DNA of 33,771 nucleotides from an uncultured Propionibacterium sp. (GTDB lineage Bacteria > Actinomycetota > Actinomycetes > Propionibacteriales > Propionibacteriaceae): contig CALMKG010000376.1 in the NCBI GenBank assembly GCA_937867175.1, forward strand, positions 1-33,771, given 5' to 3'. The position numbers and the translations under genes are program-made. A model generated the notes under the pieces. That model was not told where the DNA came from. It did not search any database and saw only the letters and a list, made by a program, of their open reading frames with translations. Positions 1-8,310 of this stretch are shown here, one piece after another (the first letter of the stretch is position 1; every line of letters starts with the position of its first letter).

Positions 1-351
1 GGCACCGAGTACTGGTTCGCGATCACCTCCATCGACACCACCGGCAACGAATCCGCGAGATCCACGAGTTCCTCGGCGACGCCGACTGCCGCACCGGACA
101 CGACTCCGCCCCCGGTGCCGAGCGGACTAGCCCCGACTGCCGGCGATGGTCATGTGGAGCTGTCCTGGGCTGCGGTCACGGCACCAGATCTAGCGGGCTA
201 CAACGTCTACCGCGCGACGTCGTCAGGTGGGCCTTGGACGAAGCTCACCGGTTCGCCGATTGGCGCAACAACGTACGACGCCACGGGCTTGACCAACGGC
301 ACCGAGTACTGGTTCGCGATCACCTCCATCGACACCACCGGCAACGAATCC
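1..351 (+). repeat. FN3 repeat, 297-bp period
   Basis: Bases 1-54 and 298-351 are identical, which gives a 297-bp (99-codon) period. Each copy ends an FN3 domain with the residues GTEYWFAITSIDTTGNES. The copies diverge just after this point. At least one more FN3 copy therefore lies left of the window edge. Confidence 0.85.
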
Positions 352-3036
352 GAGAAGTCGACATCAGCGGTTTCGACCCCGTCGAGTGGGTCGGTCCAAA
401 CCGAACATTGCGGCACGCTTGTCGGGGACGAGACTTGGACAGCTCCATCCGTCCATGTCCTCACCTGCACTGTGAGCGTTCCGAGTGGAGTGAGCCTGAC
501 CTTGCAGCCCGGCGCGCGCGTAAAGGTCGCTGCCGGCGCTGGGGTCCACGTGGCTGCTGGAGGATCTTTGGTTGCGGACGGGACAGTTGCGGAACCGATC
601 ACGTTGACGTCGCTGCGGGATGACTCCGTCGGTGGTGACACCAATGAGGACGGGTCGGCCAGTGCTCCTGCTCCGGGCGACTGGGCTGGAATCACGGTCC
701 CCTCTGCGAGCGAGGATGCTCCGGCGACGGTTGTGTCGGTGCAGCGTGTGCGCCTTCGGTACGGCAAGGGGATCCACGTCGGTTACCGCGACGGTGGGTG
801 GTACCAGGGGGCACTGCAGATGACGATCCGGGACAACGAGTTCACCGGGGGCCAGATCGAAGTCACTGCTGGCGGTGACCCTAGTGGGATCGTTATCGAG
901 TCCAACCACCTGACCGAAGTTGGAAACGTTGTCGTGGGGCCATGGTGGTTTGAGAACTTCCAGAACGGCGGCGGGATCGATCTCATGACCGATGAGCGGG
1001 CCGAGGTCGGCCCGGTGGTCCGCAACAATCAGATTTCCGGCGTCACAGCGATCCGTGACTATCAAGGCTATGCCGTAGTGGTGGTCGGGAAGCTCTCTCC
1101 AGATCGCTTCCACGGCAACACAGGTTCAGGGAACCAGCACAACGCGATGCTCGTCGGCGGCACACTGATCGGTGACTTCTCCATCGACGGTGCCGGTCTG
1201 CCCTGGCGGCCCACGGGATTCACTGTGGCGCCAGACAGCACCCTCTCGATCTTGGCCACGGCGTCGCCGTTCGTTGTCTTCGGCGGCCTTCAGGTTCAAG
1301 GCGACCTGACTTTCCAGCCCGGAACCACCGTGAAGTTCGGCAATGAAGAGATTGTGGGTTGCTCACCCTCGTGTGCCGGCATCACAGTCGAACCAGGCGG
1401 CAGCGTCGCGGCGGATGGGACGTCGGCGGCGCCGGTGGTGTTGACCTCCTCGAAGGATGACTCGGCCGGTGGGGACACCAATGAGGATGGGTCGGCCACG
1501 TCGCCCGCGCAGGGCGACTGGGCTGGAATCACGGTCCCCTCTGCGAGCGAGGATGCTCCGGCGACGGTTGTGTCGGTGCAGCGTGTGCGCCTTCGGTACG
1601 GCAAGGGGATCCACGTCGGTTACCGCGACGGTGGGTGGTACCAGGGGGCACTGCAGATGACGATCCGGGACAACGAGTTCACCGGGGGCCAGATCGAAGT
1701 CACTGCTGGCGGTGACCCTAGTGGGATCGTTATCGAGTCCAACCACCTGACCGAAGTTGGAAACGTTGTCGTGGGGCCATGGTGGTTTGAGAACTTCCAG
1801 AACGGCGGCGGGATCGATCTCATGACCGATGAGCGGGCCGAGGTCGGCCCGGTGGTCCGCAACAATCAGATTTCCGGCGTCACAGCGATCCGTGACTATC
1901 AAGGCTATGCCGTAGTGGTGGTCGGGAAGCTCTCTCCAGATCGCTTCCACGGCAACACAGGTTCAGGGAACCAGCACAACGCGATGCTCGTCGGCGGCAC
2001 ACTGATCGGTGACTTCTCCATCGACGGTGCCGGTCTGCCCTGGCGGCCCACGGGATTCACTGTGGCGCCAGACAGCACCCTCTCGATCTTGGCCACGGCG
2101 TCGCCGTTCGTTGTCTTCGGCGGCCTTCAGGTTCAAGGCGACCTGACTTTCCAGCCCGGAACCACCGTGAAGTTCGGCAATGAAGAGATTGTGGGTTGCT
2201 CACCCTCGTGTGCCGGCATCACAGTCGAACCAGGCGGCAGCGTCGCGGCGGATGGGACGTCGGCGGCGCCGGTGGTGTTGACCTCCTCGAAGGATGACTC
2301 GGCCGGTGGGGACACCAATGAGGATGGGTCGGCCACGTCGCCCGCGCAGGGCGACTGGGCTGGAGCCAAAGTCGCCGGTGATGGCGCGGAGGTCTCTCTT
2401 AACGGATCCGTCATCGCATATGCAAGAACTGCGATACACATCGACCGAGGACACGCCGCGATCCGTGGCGCGATACGACACTCAACGATGGGCATCGAGG
2501 CGTGCAGTTGGCAGAGCACGCTGTGTTCTGCAGATGCCGCCAACGTCGACTGGGGCGGCGCGGACGGCCCGTTCATCGACCCGGAGAACCCGCTTGTGTG
2601 TGGCGCGGTGATCGTGACCCCGTGGACCGGCCAAGCGGATAGTTCGACATCGCTCTACCGATCCGTTAACTGCGACGGATCGAGCAGCCCCGCACAGCAA
2701 CTCAGCCAAGCCGATGGTCACCGTGCCCAGCGGATGAACGAACTCGGTATCGACTGTTCCGGTGGGATGCAGGATGCGTGCGACCTCATCCAGGCCTACG
2801 AAGACTGCTACGCCGCCGCCCAAGAGGTCGCCTGGAGTCACGTCTCGGTTGCTGGTATCCCGGCGGAAGTCCCCGACAGCGGGTCTGCCCTGGACGTTGG
2901 CGAGGCCTGGCTAAGCACGTCCGAGAGCCGGGTGATCACGGCTGCTGGTTCGGTACTTTCGTGGGGCAGAGACCTGCTCGGAGTCGTGACTCTTTTCCAG
3001 GAACTCACCAGCGCCGCAAACGCCTGTACACCGTAA
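1..3036 (+). CDS. FN3/parallel beta-helix repeat surface-type protein (5' end outside window)
   Basis: The reading frame is open from base 1 with no stop, so the gene begins left of the window; the first ATG/GTG inside is not its real start. From the left there is the tail of one fibronectin type III repeat, a Pro/Thr linker, and a complete FN3 domain (about bases 120-390). Two long copies of a beta-helix-like module follow, with right-handed beta-helix features such as stacked Val/Ile/Asn-rich turns (VVRNNQISGV, IVIESNHLTEV) and Asp/Asn-rich loops (GGDTNEDGSA). The C-terminal 220 residues are unique and contain several Cys, which suits an exported protein with disulfides. A signal peptide or anchor cannot be judged because the N-terminus is missing. 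FN3 plus beta-helix architecture is typical of secreted carbohydrate-binding or adhesion proteins; the ligand is unknown. It converges on the transfer operon. Confidence 0.8.
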   Translation, partial: GTEYWFAITSIDTTGNESARSTSSSATPTAAPDTTPPPVPSGLAPTAGDGHVELSWAAVTAPDLAGYNVYRATSSGGPWTKLTGSPIGATTYDATGLTNGTEYWFAITSIDTTGNESEKSTSAVSTPSSGSVQTEHCGTLVGDETWTAPSVHVLTCTVSVPSGVSLTLQPGARVKVAAGAGVHVAAGGSLVADGTVAEPITLTSLRDDSVGGDTNEDGSASAPAPGDWAGITVPSASEDAPATVVSVQRVRLRYGKGIHVGYRDGGWYQGALQMTIRDNEFTGGQIEVTAGGDPSGIVIESNHLTEVGNVVVGPWWFENFQNGGGIDLMTDERAEVGPVVRNNQISGVTAIRDYQGYAVVVVGKLSPDRFHGNTGSGNQHNAMLVGGTLIGDFSIDGAGLPWRPTGFTVAPDSTLSILATASPFVVFGGLQVQGDLTFQPGTTVKFGNEEIVGCSPSCAGITVEPGGSVAADGTSAAPVVLTSSKDDSAGGDTNEDGSATSPAQGDWAGITVPSASEDAPATVVSVQRVRLRYGKGIHVGYRDGGWYQGALQMTIRDNEFTGGQIEVTAGGDPSGIVIESNHLTEVGNVVVGPWWFENFQNGGGIDLMTDERAEVGPVVRNNQISGVTAIRDYQGYAVVVVGKLSPDRFHGNTGSGNQHNAMLVGGTLIGDFSIDGAGLPWRPTGFTVAPDSTLSILATASPFVVFGGLQVQGDLTFQPGTTVKFGNEEIVGCSPSCAGITVEPGGSVAADGTSAAPVVLTSSKDDSAGGDTNEDGSATSPAQGDWAGAKVAGDGAEVSLNGSVIAYARTAIHIDRGHAAIRGAIRHSTMGIEACSWQSTLCSADAANVDWGGADGPFIDPENPLVCGAVIVTPWTGQADSSTSLYRSVNCDGSSSPAQQLSQADGHRAQRMNELGIDCSGGMQDACDLIQAYEDCYAAAQEVAWSHVSVAGIPAEVPDSGSALDVGEAWLSTSESRVITAAGSVLSWGRDLLGVVTLFQELTSAANACTP
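675..2348 (+). repeat. Perfect tandem duplication of an 837-bp coding unit
   Basis: Unit 1 spans 675-1511 and unit 2 spans 1512-2348. They appear identical base for base, and the identity runs about 16 bases further (to about 2364) before the sequence diverges. The unit is 279 codons, so the frame is kept. The sequence just before unit 1 (600-674) is only similar to, not identical with, the corresponding end of unit 1 (1437-1511). This places the duplication boundary at the GGGCGACTGG junction. Confidence 0.9.
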
Positions 3037-3269
3037 CGGGGCTAGGAGAGCCGGGACGGGGAACGCCGCGCTCATGGAGCGTTTCAACGCCCCCGCTGAC
3101 CACCACTGTCGCGAACGGCGTGAAGATCCTCGACGGTTTGCACGCCCGCTCGGACCGAAGCTCTTCCCCACAGCATGCTCAGGTTCGACGAACACGAGAG
3201 ACCAGACCAGCGGCGGAGTGCTGAGGACCCTCAGGTTCATGCCGAAACCGTCAATATGCGCGCGAACTT
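3037..3269. other. Gap between convergent genes
   Basis: This 233-bp stretch lies between the stop of the beta-helix gene and the stop of the VirB4-like gene. A minus-strand frame stays open across it and has less Arg/Pro-rich composition than the usual shadow frames, but it has no start or ribosome-binding site of its own and matches nothing I recognise. I see no clear terminator hairpin with a T-run. Confidence 0.4.
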
Positions 3270-4760
3270 CTAACGAGCTCCTGTCATGCGTCCGGTGGTG
3301 TCGAAGAGTTCGAGCTCGGCGGGGTGCATCTGGTGTTGGACGACGAAGGAGCGGTTCTTGATCCGCCACAGCCCCTGGCCGGTACCGAGCGTGGGGATCA
3401 GTGACTGCTCGGTGCCAGTGAGCCCCAGCGCTGCCGAGGTCGCACCGAGCTGGTCGGCTTCCTGGCGGTAGACGATGCGGGTCTCGGCGTTGGCGAGGAG
3501 CGACGAGGCGAGCGCGCGCATGGCGGAGCCGGAGTCGCCGACGTTGTCGAGGTCGGTGAGCTTGTGGAAGATCAGCATGTTCGCGATCCCGTAGTGCCGC
3601 GCGAGGCGCCAGTGGGCGTCCATCCGTCGCAGCAGTGCGGGGTGCGACATCAGGCGCCAGGCCTCGTCGTACACGACCCAGCGCTGGCCGCCGTTCGGGT
3701 CGAGCAGTGCCGATTCCATCCACGCGGACGCGCAGGTCATCAAGACCGAGATGAGGGTGGCGTTTTCGGTGACGCGGGACAGGTCGAGGGAGATCATCGG
3801 GAGGCTCGGGTCGAACTTCACCGTCGAGGGGCCGTCGAAGAGCCCGGCGAGGTCACCTGCGACGAGGCGCCGGAGTGCGTGACCGACCAGTCGTCCGTCT
3901 TCCGTGAGTCGTCCGTCGGGGTCGTCGGCCGGATCGGGTGTGAGCAGTCGGTCGACGACCATCGGGAGGACTGGGACGTCGGCTCCGCGAACAGTGCGGT
4001 CGATGGCGATGTCGACAGCAGTGTGCTCGAGTGGGGTGAGCCGACGTTCGAGCACGGTCTCCGCCAGGGCGCCGACGAGGTCGCGGCGACGGGACGCGAC
4101 CTGGCTCGCCCACTGGGCGTCGTCGTACCCGGACGGACGGTGGCCCTCGTCGAGAGGGTTCAGGCGGTTGGCCATGCCATGTCCCAGCGCGATGGCGCGA
4201 CCGCCGACGGCTTCTGCGACGGCGGTGTGCTCGCCCTTGGGATCGCCGGGGACGTAGACGCGGCGACCGAAGGGGATCGACCTCGTGTAGAGGCTCTTGG
4301 CGAGGCAGGACTTGCCGGAGCCCACGATCCCGGCGAGAACGAGGTTCGGTGCGGTGATGAGGCCGCGCGCGTAGAGGATCCAGGGGTCGTAGACGAATGA
4401 ACTGCCGGAGTAGAGGTCCTGGCCGACGAACACGCCTTCGCTGCCGAGTCCGCCCTCGGCGAGGAAGGGGTAGGCGCCCGCCAGGGTCGCCGAGGTGTCC
4501 TGGTGGCGTGGCACGCGGAATCGCCCGGGCGTCCGCAGTGCGGCGGGACCGTGTTCGCCGGCGCGGGGGAGCGTCATGGTCGCCCGCTTCTCGGCCGACA
4601 GTTCCTCGGCCTTGCGCTTGGCTTCGGCGCGGCGAACTTCGCGGTCGGCGGAGAGGAGTTCTCGCGCCGCGGCCTTGCGGAGCTTGCGATCGTGCCGCCG
4701 TTCTCGTCCCGGGGAGACGAGCACGGCGGAATGGAGGCGTCCGTCCTGCCACCCCGTCAT
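3270..4760 (-). CDS. VirB4-like conjugation ATPase
   Basis: This 496-residue ATPase powers assembly or transfer through the type IV secretion channel at the inner face of the membrane. Walker A is GIVGSGKS at residues 144-151 and Walker B is WVVYDEAW at 361-368; both are intact. A charged, coiled-coil-like N-terminal stretch (residues 20-65) precedes the ATPase core. The ATG at 4760 was chosen because it overlaps the stop of the upstream gene as ATGA; longer in-frame starts would run through that gene. The protein is shorter than proteobacterial VirB4 (about 800 residues), as is usual in actinobacterial elements where the SCO6880-family partner is encoded separately. It is the last gene of the minus-strand transfer series in this window. 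A coupling protein would be expected next but is not seen. Confidence 0.88.
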   Translation of the reverse strand: MTGWQDGRLHSAVLVSPGRERRHDRKLRKAAARELLSADREVRRAEAKRKAEELSAEKRATMTLPRAGEHGPAALRTPGRFRVPRHQDTSATLAGAYPFLAEGGLGSEGVFVGQDLYSGSSFVYDPWILYARGLITAPNLVLAGIVGSGKSCLAKSLYTRSIPFGRRVYVPGDPKGEHTAVAEAVGGRAIALGHGMANRLNPLDEGHRPSGYDDAQWASQVASRRRDLVGALAETVLERRLTPLEHTAVDIAIDRTVRGADVPVLPMVVDRLLTPDPADDPDGRLTEDGRLVGHALRRLVAGDLAGLFDGPSTVKFDPSLPMISLDLSRVTENATLISVLMTCASAWMESALLDPNGGQRWVVYDEAWRLMSHPALLRRMDAHWRLARHYGIANMLIFHKLTDLDNVGDSGSAMRALASSLLANAETRIVYRQEADQLGATSAALGLTGTEQSLIPTLGTGQGLWRIKNRSFVVQHQMHPAELELFDTTGRMTGAR

Positions 4761-5164
4761 AGCGACAACCCTGGCTGGTGCGTGGAGCGCTGAACCGGGG
4801 CGAATGCCGGGTAGTCGCTCATGTCGTAGGCGATCGTCGCCTCGATCTCGTGCGCCCGATCCACGCAGTCGGCGACCTGGTGGATCATCGCGGCAGCGCG
4901 ATGCAGCTCCCAGGACTCCCTGTACGACGCCGCGCGGCCGGCGTTGGCATCGCCGTTCATCCACGCCTGCTTGCGAGTCGGCCCGTCGTGGAACTCGCCG
5001 AGCTGGTGCAGTGACTGGCTCAGCGATAAGAGAGCGGAACTGATGGAACCCAGAACCGCGTAGATCGCGGTCGGATCGTCGATCGTGCGCGTCGCGTGAG
5101 CGAGGCCGCGGACTGCTTCCCGGAGTTCGTCGGCGTCGCCGACCGGGTCACTGAAGGTAGGCAT
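4757..5164 (-). CDS. Small protein of the transfer operon, unknown function
   Basis: A 135-residue protein, probably cytoplasmic and mostly helical, with no signal peptide or membrane span. The start ATG at 5164 has a GAAGAGGAA-type ribosome-binding site about 5 nt upstream. Its stop overlaps the VirB4 start as ATGA, so the two are probably translated together and it is likely an accessory protein of the ATPase. I do not recognise a named family. The central part (LSLSQSLHQLGEFHDG, then a run rich in Ala and charged residues) looks like a helical bundle. A gene of this size between the SCO6880-family and VirB4 genes fits the transfer context, but its function cannot be read from the sequence. 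Confidence 0.75.
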   Translation of the reverse strand: MPTFSDPVGDADELREAVRGLAHATRTIDDPTAIYAVLGSISSALLSLSQSLHQLGEFHDGPTRKQAWMNGDANAGRAASYRESWELHRAAAMIHQVADCVDRAHEIEATIAYDMSDYPAFAPVQRSTHQPGLSL

Positions 5165-5403
5165 CGGGTTCCTCTTCGATATGTGCTGCTCATCAAGGAG
5201 GTGTGAACGGAGCTCCGAGGGAATCTCGGACCGTCGCCGTTGGCCGACTCCCTGCCCGAGCGGGATCTGTTGGTCCGGGTGCGGCAAGGCTGAGAGCGCA
5301 CCGTGTTGCTTCTGGGGCGCGTCGATCGTTTTCGAGTGCAAGCCGTGCAGAGCCCATACGCTCGTAGCGGCCAAGGTTCACAAGCACAGGGAGGGCGCGT
5401 CCG
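5165..5403. other. Divergent intergenic region
   Basis: This 239-bp stretch separates the minus-strand VirB4 unit from the plus-strand two-gene insert, so it must hold at least the promoter of the plus-strand pair. I could not assign -35/-10 elements with confidence. The last part (GGGAGGG about 8 nt before 5404) is the ribosome-binding site of the plus-strand gene. Shadow frames cross the region on both strands without start signals. Confidence 0.4.
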
Positions 5404-6393
5404 ATGGTGCTGCCGCTCATCCCCGTCGTGCTGATCGGCGTTGGTGCCGTGACTGGCGCTGGCGGCGCCATCATGGGCGTCAAAGGCGGCCTTGACATCA
5501 AGAAGGCCAACGACCGCATTCGTGCAGCTGGTGACCGCTACACCGTCGAGCGGGAGCAACTCGTCGAGCACGAAGCGGCAACCAATGAGGCTCTGAAGCG
5601 TCTCGGAGCTTGCCAAGAGGAGGCCATCCACGCGGTTGTCCTGCGCATGGCCGACTTCCTCCGACGTCACGAGAAGCAGGTCAAGGACAGCGAAAGGCTG
5701 CTCGTCGACGGCCTTGAGGCGGCGCCCGGCCAGGTCGTGGTCAACGGATCCTTGGGGCAGGACGCAATCTCCTGGATGCGGGGAATCGTCGGATCGGCGG
5801 TAACCGGGGTCGGCATCAACACAGGCATGACCGCGGCCGTGACGTCCTTCGCGTCGGCGAGCACTGGCACGGCGATCTCGTCGTTGTCTGGCGCCGCCGC
5901 AACGAACGCGACGATGGCCTTTCTAGGCGGCGGAAGCCTCGCCTCAGGAGGGGGTGGAATGGTCGCCGGGGCTGCGGCACTGAACTTTGTCACGATCGGC
6001 CCTGCTCTTCTCGTAAGTGGCCTCGTGGTTGCTGGGCAGGGTGAGAAGGCCAAGACGAAGGCGCGAGAGAACGAGGCAGCCGTGAACATCGCGATTGCCG
6101 AGATGGGAGCCGCGAAGGTTGCCTTCAACGCGATTCAGGAGCGGGCAGGCGAACTCCTGGACCTGATCAAGGCCATCCAAGTACGCGCTGTTGATTCACT
6201 TGATGTACTCGAATCGGAACCATTCGACCCCGAGAGGCATGCCACTCGGTTCCAGCAGGCGCTGACTCTTACGATCGCGGTCCGCGACATTGCTAGCGCG
6301 CAAGTCGTCAACGAAGCCGGCGACCTTGACGAGGGCAGCGCCCGGTTCAACATCACCTACCGACCGCTCATCGAGGAGGAAGACAATGACTGA
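5404..6393 (+). CDS. Glycine-rich membrane-inserting protein, unknown function (cargo)
   Basis: A 329-residue protein. A hydrophobic N-terminal segment (about residues 2-28) is followed by a charged helical region (30-110). A long Gly/Ala-rich hydrophobic stretch comes next (about 128-205, with FLGGGSLASGGGGMVAG), then another charged helical region. The small-residue hydrophobic core resembles glycine-zipper or pore-type membrane segments. The start ATG has a GGGAGGG ribosome-binding site. The stop overlaps the start of the next gene, so the pair is co-translated. Both run against the surrounding transfer operon and look less GC-rich than it by eye, which suggests a separately acquired cargo unit. 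A membrane-active defence or toxin role is possible but is inference only; I do not recognise a named family. Confidence 0.8.
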   Translation: MVLPLIPVVLIGVGAVTGAGGAIMGVKGGLDIKKANDRIRAAGDRYTVEREQLVEHEAATNEALKRLGACQEEAIHAVVLRMADFLRRHEKQVKDSERLLVDGLEAAPGQVVVNGSLGQDAISWMRGIVGSAVTGVGINTGMTAAVTSFASASTGTAISSLSGAAATNATMAFLGGGSLASGGGGMVAGAAALNFVTIGPALLVSGLVVAGQGEKAKTKARENEAAVNIAIAEMGAAKVAFNAIQERAGELLDLIKAIQVRAVDSLDVLESEPFDPERHATRFQQALTLTIAVRDIASAQVVNEAGDLDEGSARFNITYRPLIEEEDND

Positions 6394-6811
6394 GCCCAAG
6401 GTGCACGTCGGCAAGGTTGTCAACGCCAAGGCGCCGATCGCGAACGCAGACGCGTTCGCGGCTCTGAACCAGATCGTCGCTGCAGCACGCGAGTATGGCC
6501 AGATCCGTCAGACTGAGGCGACAAAGCGCGCTGCGATTGCAGCTGAAGAACACGTTCAGGTCGATCGGATTCGAGCGGCCGAGGGTGTCCTGAAGCTCTA
6601 CTTCGATCGAGTCTTCGAGGAACGGGCCAAGACCAATGCCGAGATGTTCACGCGGCTTGATGAGGCGATGGAGAGCGGTGACCCGCAGATGGTGCATGCG
6701 GTCGTGAGGGGCATCGTCGATCTGGCACAGTCGTCGCCGCTGGCCGGCCTCGAGGACTTCGGCAAGTTCTGGGCTGAACTCGGCACCGACGACAACCCAG
6801 TTGAACTCTGA
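6386..6811 (+). CDS. Small cytoplasmic partner of the glycine-rich membrane protein
   Basis: A 141-residue soluble, helical, strongly charged protein. Its ATG at 6386 lies inside the end of the upstream gene (8-base overlap) behind GAGGAGGAAG, which is a strong ribosome-binding site. The C-terminal half has a pattern I have seen in widespread short bacterial proteins: a YFDRVFEERA-type helix, then a loop, then IVDLAQSSPLAGL. I cannot attach a characterised function to it. Strict coupling to the membrane protein suggests the two act together, for example as effector and regulator or immunity partner. This remains inference. Confidence 0.78.
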   Translation: MTEPKVHVGKVVNAKAPIANADAFAALNQIVAAAREYGQIRQTEATKRAAIAAEEHVQVDRIRAAEGVLKLYFDRVFEERAKTNAEMFTRLDEAMESGDPQMVHAVVRGIVDLAQSSPLAGLEDFGKFWAELGTDDNPVEL

Positions 6812-6855
6812 TCGCGGATGACCGTGGTCAGTTAGGTGTTCTGGACCTTCCCCCG

Positions 6856-8304
6856 CTACACGGATCGGCACAGCGGGAGTGCTGAGGTCGCGAAGCCCTG
6901 AGCCTGCTGGCCCCAAAGCCGCCGCGTCTCGCAGGACGCCTGGATCGCCGCCTGCTCGATGGCAGCGACAGCACGCTCGAGCCCGTCGGGATCGCTCGCG
7001 CTGACGGCGACGAACCCGGTCGCCCGCAGGACGCCGTGCCCGGCGGTCAGGTCGGCTTCCTGCTGGAGGACGTCCTGGTATTCGGCGGTCTGCTGGGCGT
7101 CCTCGATCTGGCCGATCTTCTGCCGCTGGGCGGCGTCGGAGATGTACTCGGTCTTCTTCTTGCGGATGTCGCGGGCGGCGCGGTCGGTACGCATGGGCGT
7201 GTAGAGCAGCGTGAAGGTCCGCCGGATCCCCGAGGACAGCAGCAGGGGCGCGAGGAAGCCGGGGTAAACGAGCGACCGCGGCCACTCACTGATCCAGAGC
7301 ACGCAGTGGTGCGCGGAGTCGCTGCGCAAGGAGCCCCACGACTCGGTGACCGCGACGGGGCCGGCGGTGGCGAGGTCGCGGCCGATGTCGCCCTGCCGCT
7401 CAAGTGCGCCCGCGACGGCCGGGTCGTACGCCGACCGCAAGATCAGCGCCAGATCGCCGGGCGTGAGCCATTCGCCGGGGGAGAGGTCGGCGGACCGGAG
7501 GGCGGCCAGCATGGTCGCCATCTCCTGTCGGAGTACGGCGGCCGCCCCTCGCATGCCTCCTCCAGCAGCTCGGATCGCGCGCCCGGCCACCTTCATGTCC
7601 AGCGAGATGGAGACGGTCGACGCATGGCGCTCGCCTGCGGGGCCAGCTCGGTCGACCAGTTCGCCGTACGTCGTCGACGCCCACGACCCTGAGCGGTTGC
7701 CGTGCTGCTCCCACCAGTCCGCCAGGCCCTTGCCGGAGTCGGGCAGTGTCCGCTCCAGCACCTGGACGGAGGCGATTCGCCCGGATCGGCATGCCGTCGC
7801 GAGGACGCGACCCCACGAGACGACCCGGCGCTCCTGCTCTGCCGGGTCGAGCAGAACGAACGCGGGGTGGGAGACACCGACAATCGCGGTCAGGGTCGCC
7901 GCGTGCGGGTCGTGGACCATGACGGCGTTGGTCTCGGGGTCGACCCACTGACGCAGCCGAGCCGCATCGCCGGGCAGCGCCAGCGTTCCGGCCGGCCGGG
8001 GCTTCGCGACTCGACGCCGATACAGCAGTTGTCCGCCGGCTGATCGCCACAGCCATCGCGCGCCGATCGGCGCCCACTCGATGAGCTTGCGGCCGCCGAC
8101 GCCGACGAATGCCAGCGTGACGAAGAACAGGATGATCGGGAAGGTCATCACCACGGCGCCGATGTACAGACCGATGATCAAGGTTCCTGATGCGAGGCTC
8201 GCCATCACGAGTTGGGGGCCTGAGAGGCCGAGCAGTACCCCGCGCCGGGTCAGGCGCGAGAACTTGATCGGGGTCAGCTCCGGCTCGCGGGTCGCCGCAG
8301 CCAC
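6856..8304 (-). CDS. SCO6880-family conjugation protein (PrgI/VirB3-type membrane region plus degenerate VirB4-like part)
   Basis: A 482-residue protein. Two hydrophobic segments near the N-terminus (about residues 28-75) are followed by a large cytoplasmic domain. The family is the actinobacterial counterpart of the VirB3/VirB4 N-terminal region and is regularly found between the TrbL-like and VirB4 genes, as here. No Walker motif is present, so it is not itself an ATPase; the separate VirB4 gene supplies that. The GTG start at 8304 lies 6 bp after the stop of the TrbL-like gene, which supports co-transcription. The motif LYTPMRTDRAARDIRKKKTE before the C-terminus is characteristic of this family in my recollection. 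Confidence 0.82.
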   Translation of the reverse strand: MAAATREPELTPIKFSRLTRRGVLLGLSGPQLVMASLASGTLIIGLYIGAVVMTFPIILFFVTLAFVGVGGRKLIEWAPIGARWLWRSAGGQLLYRRRVAKPRPAGTLALPGDAARLRQWVDPETNAVMVHDPHAATLTAIVGVSHPAFVLLDPAEQERRVVSWGRVLATACRSGRIASVQVLERTLPDSGKGLADWWEQHGNRSGSWASTTYGELVDRAGPAGERHASTVSISLDMKVAGRAIRAAGGGMRGAAAVLRQEMATMLAALRSADLSPGEWLTPGDLALILRSAYDPAVAGALERQGDIGRDLATAGPVAVTESWGSLRSDSAHHCVLWISEWPRSLVYPGFLAPLLLSSGIRRTFTLLYTPMRTDRAARDIRKKKTEYISDAAQRQKIGQIEDAQQTAEYQDVLQQEADLTAGHGVLRATGFVAVSASDPDGLERAVAAIEQAAIQASCETRRLWGQQAQGFATSALPLCRSV

Positions 8305-8310
8305 GGCGGA

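Noticed and set aside
675-2348. CRISPR or transposon origin of the repeats
   Set aside because: The units are long, coding, in frame and directly adjacent, without spacers, terminal inverted repeats or a transposase.
207-2576. Long minus-strand open frames across the beta-helix gene
   Set aside because: They repeat with the 837-bp unit, lack ribosome-binding sites and have Arg/Pro/Ser-rich shadow composition.
2911-3723. Minus-strand 270-codon frame over the VirB4 gene end and the 3037-3269 gap
   Set aside because: Most of it is a shadow of the VirB4 gene in another frame; only the short part in the gap looks protein-like and it has no start signal.
3853-4752. Minus-strand 299-codon frame inside the VirB4 gene
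   Set aside because: It is a frame-shifted shadow with an extreme Arg/Pro content.
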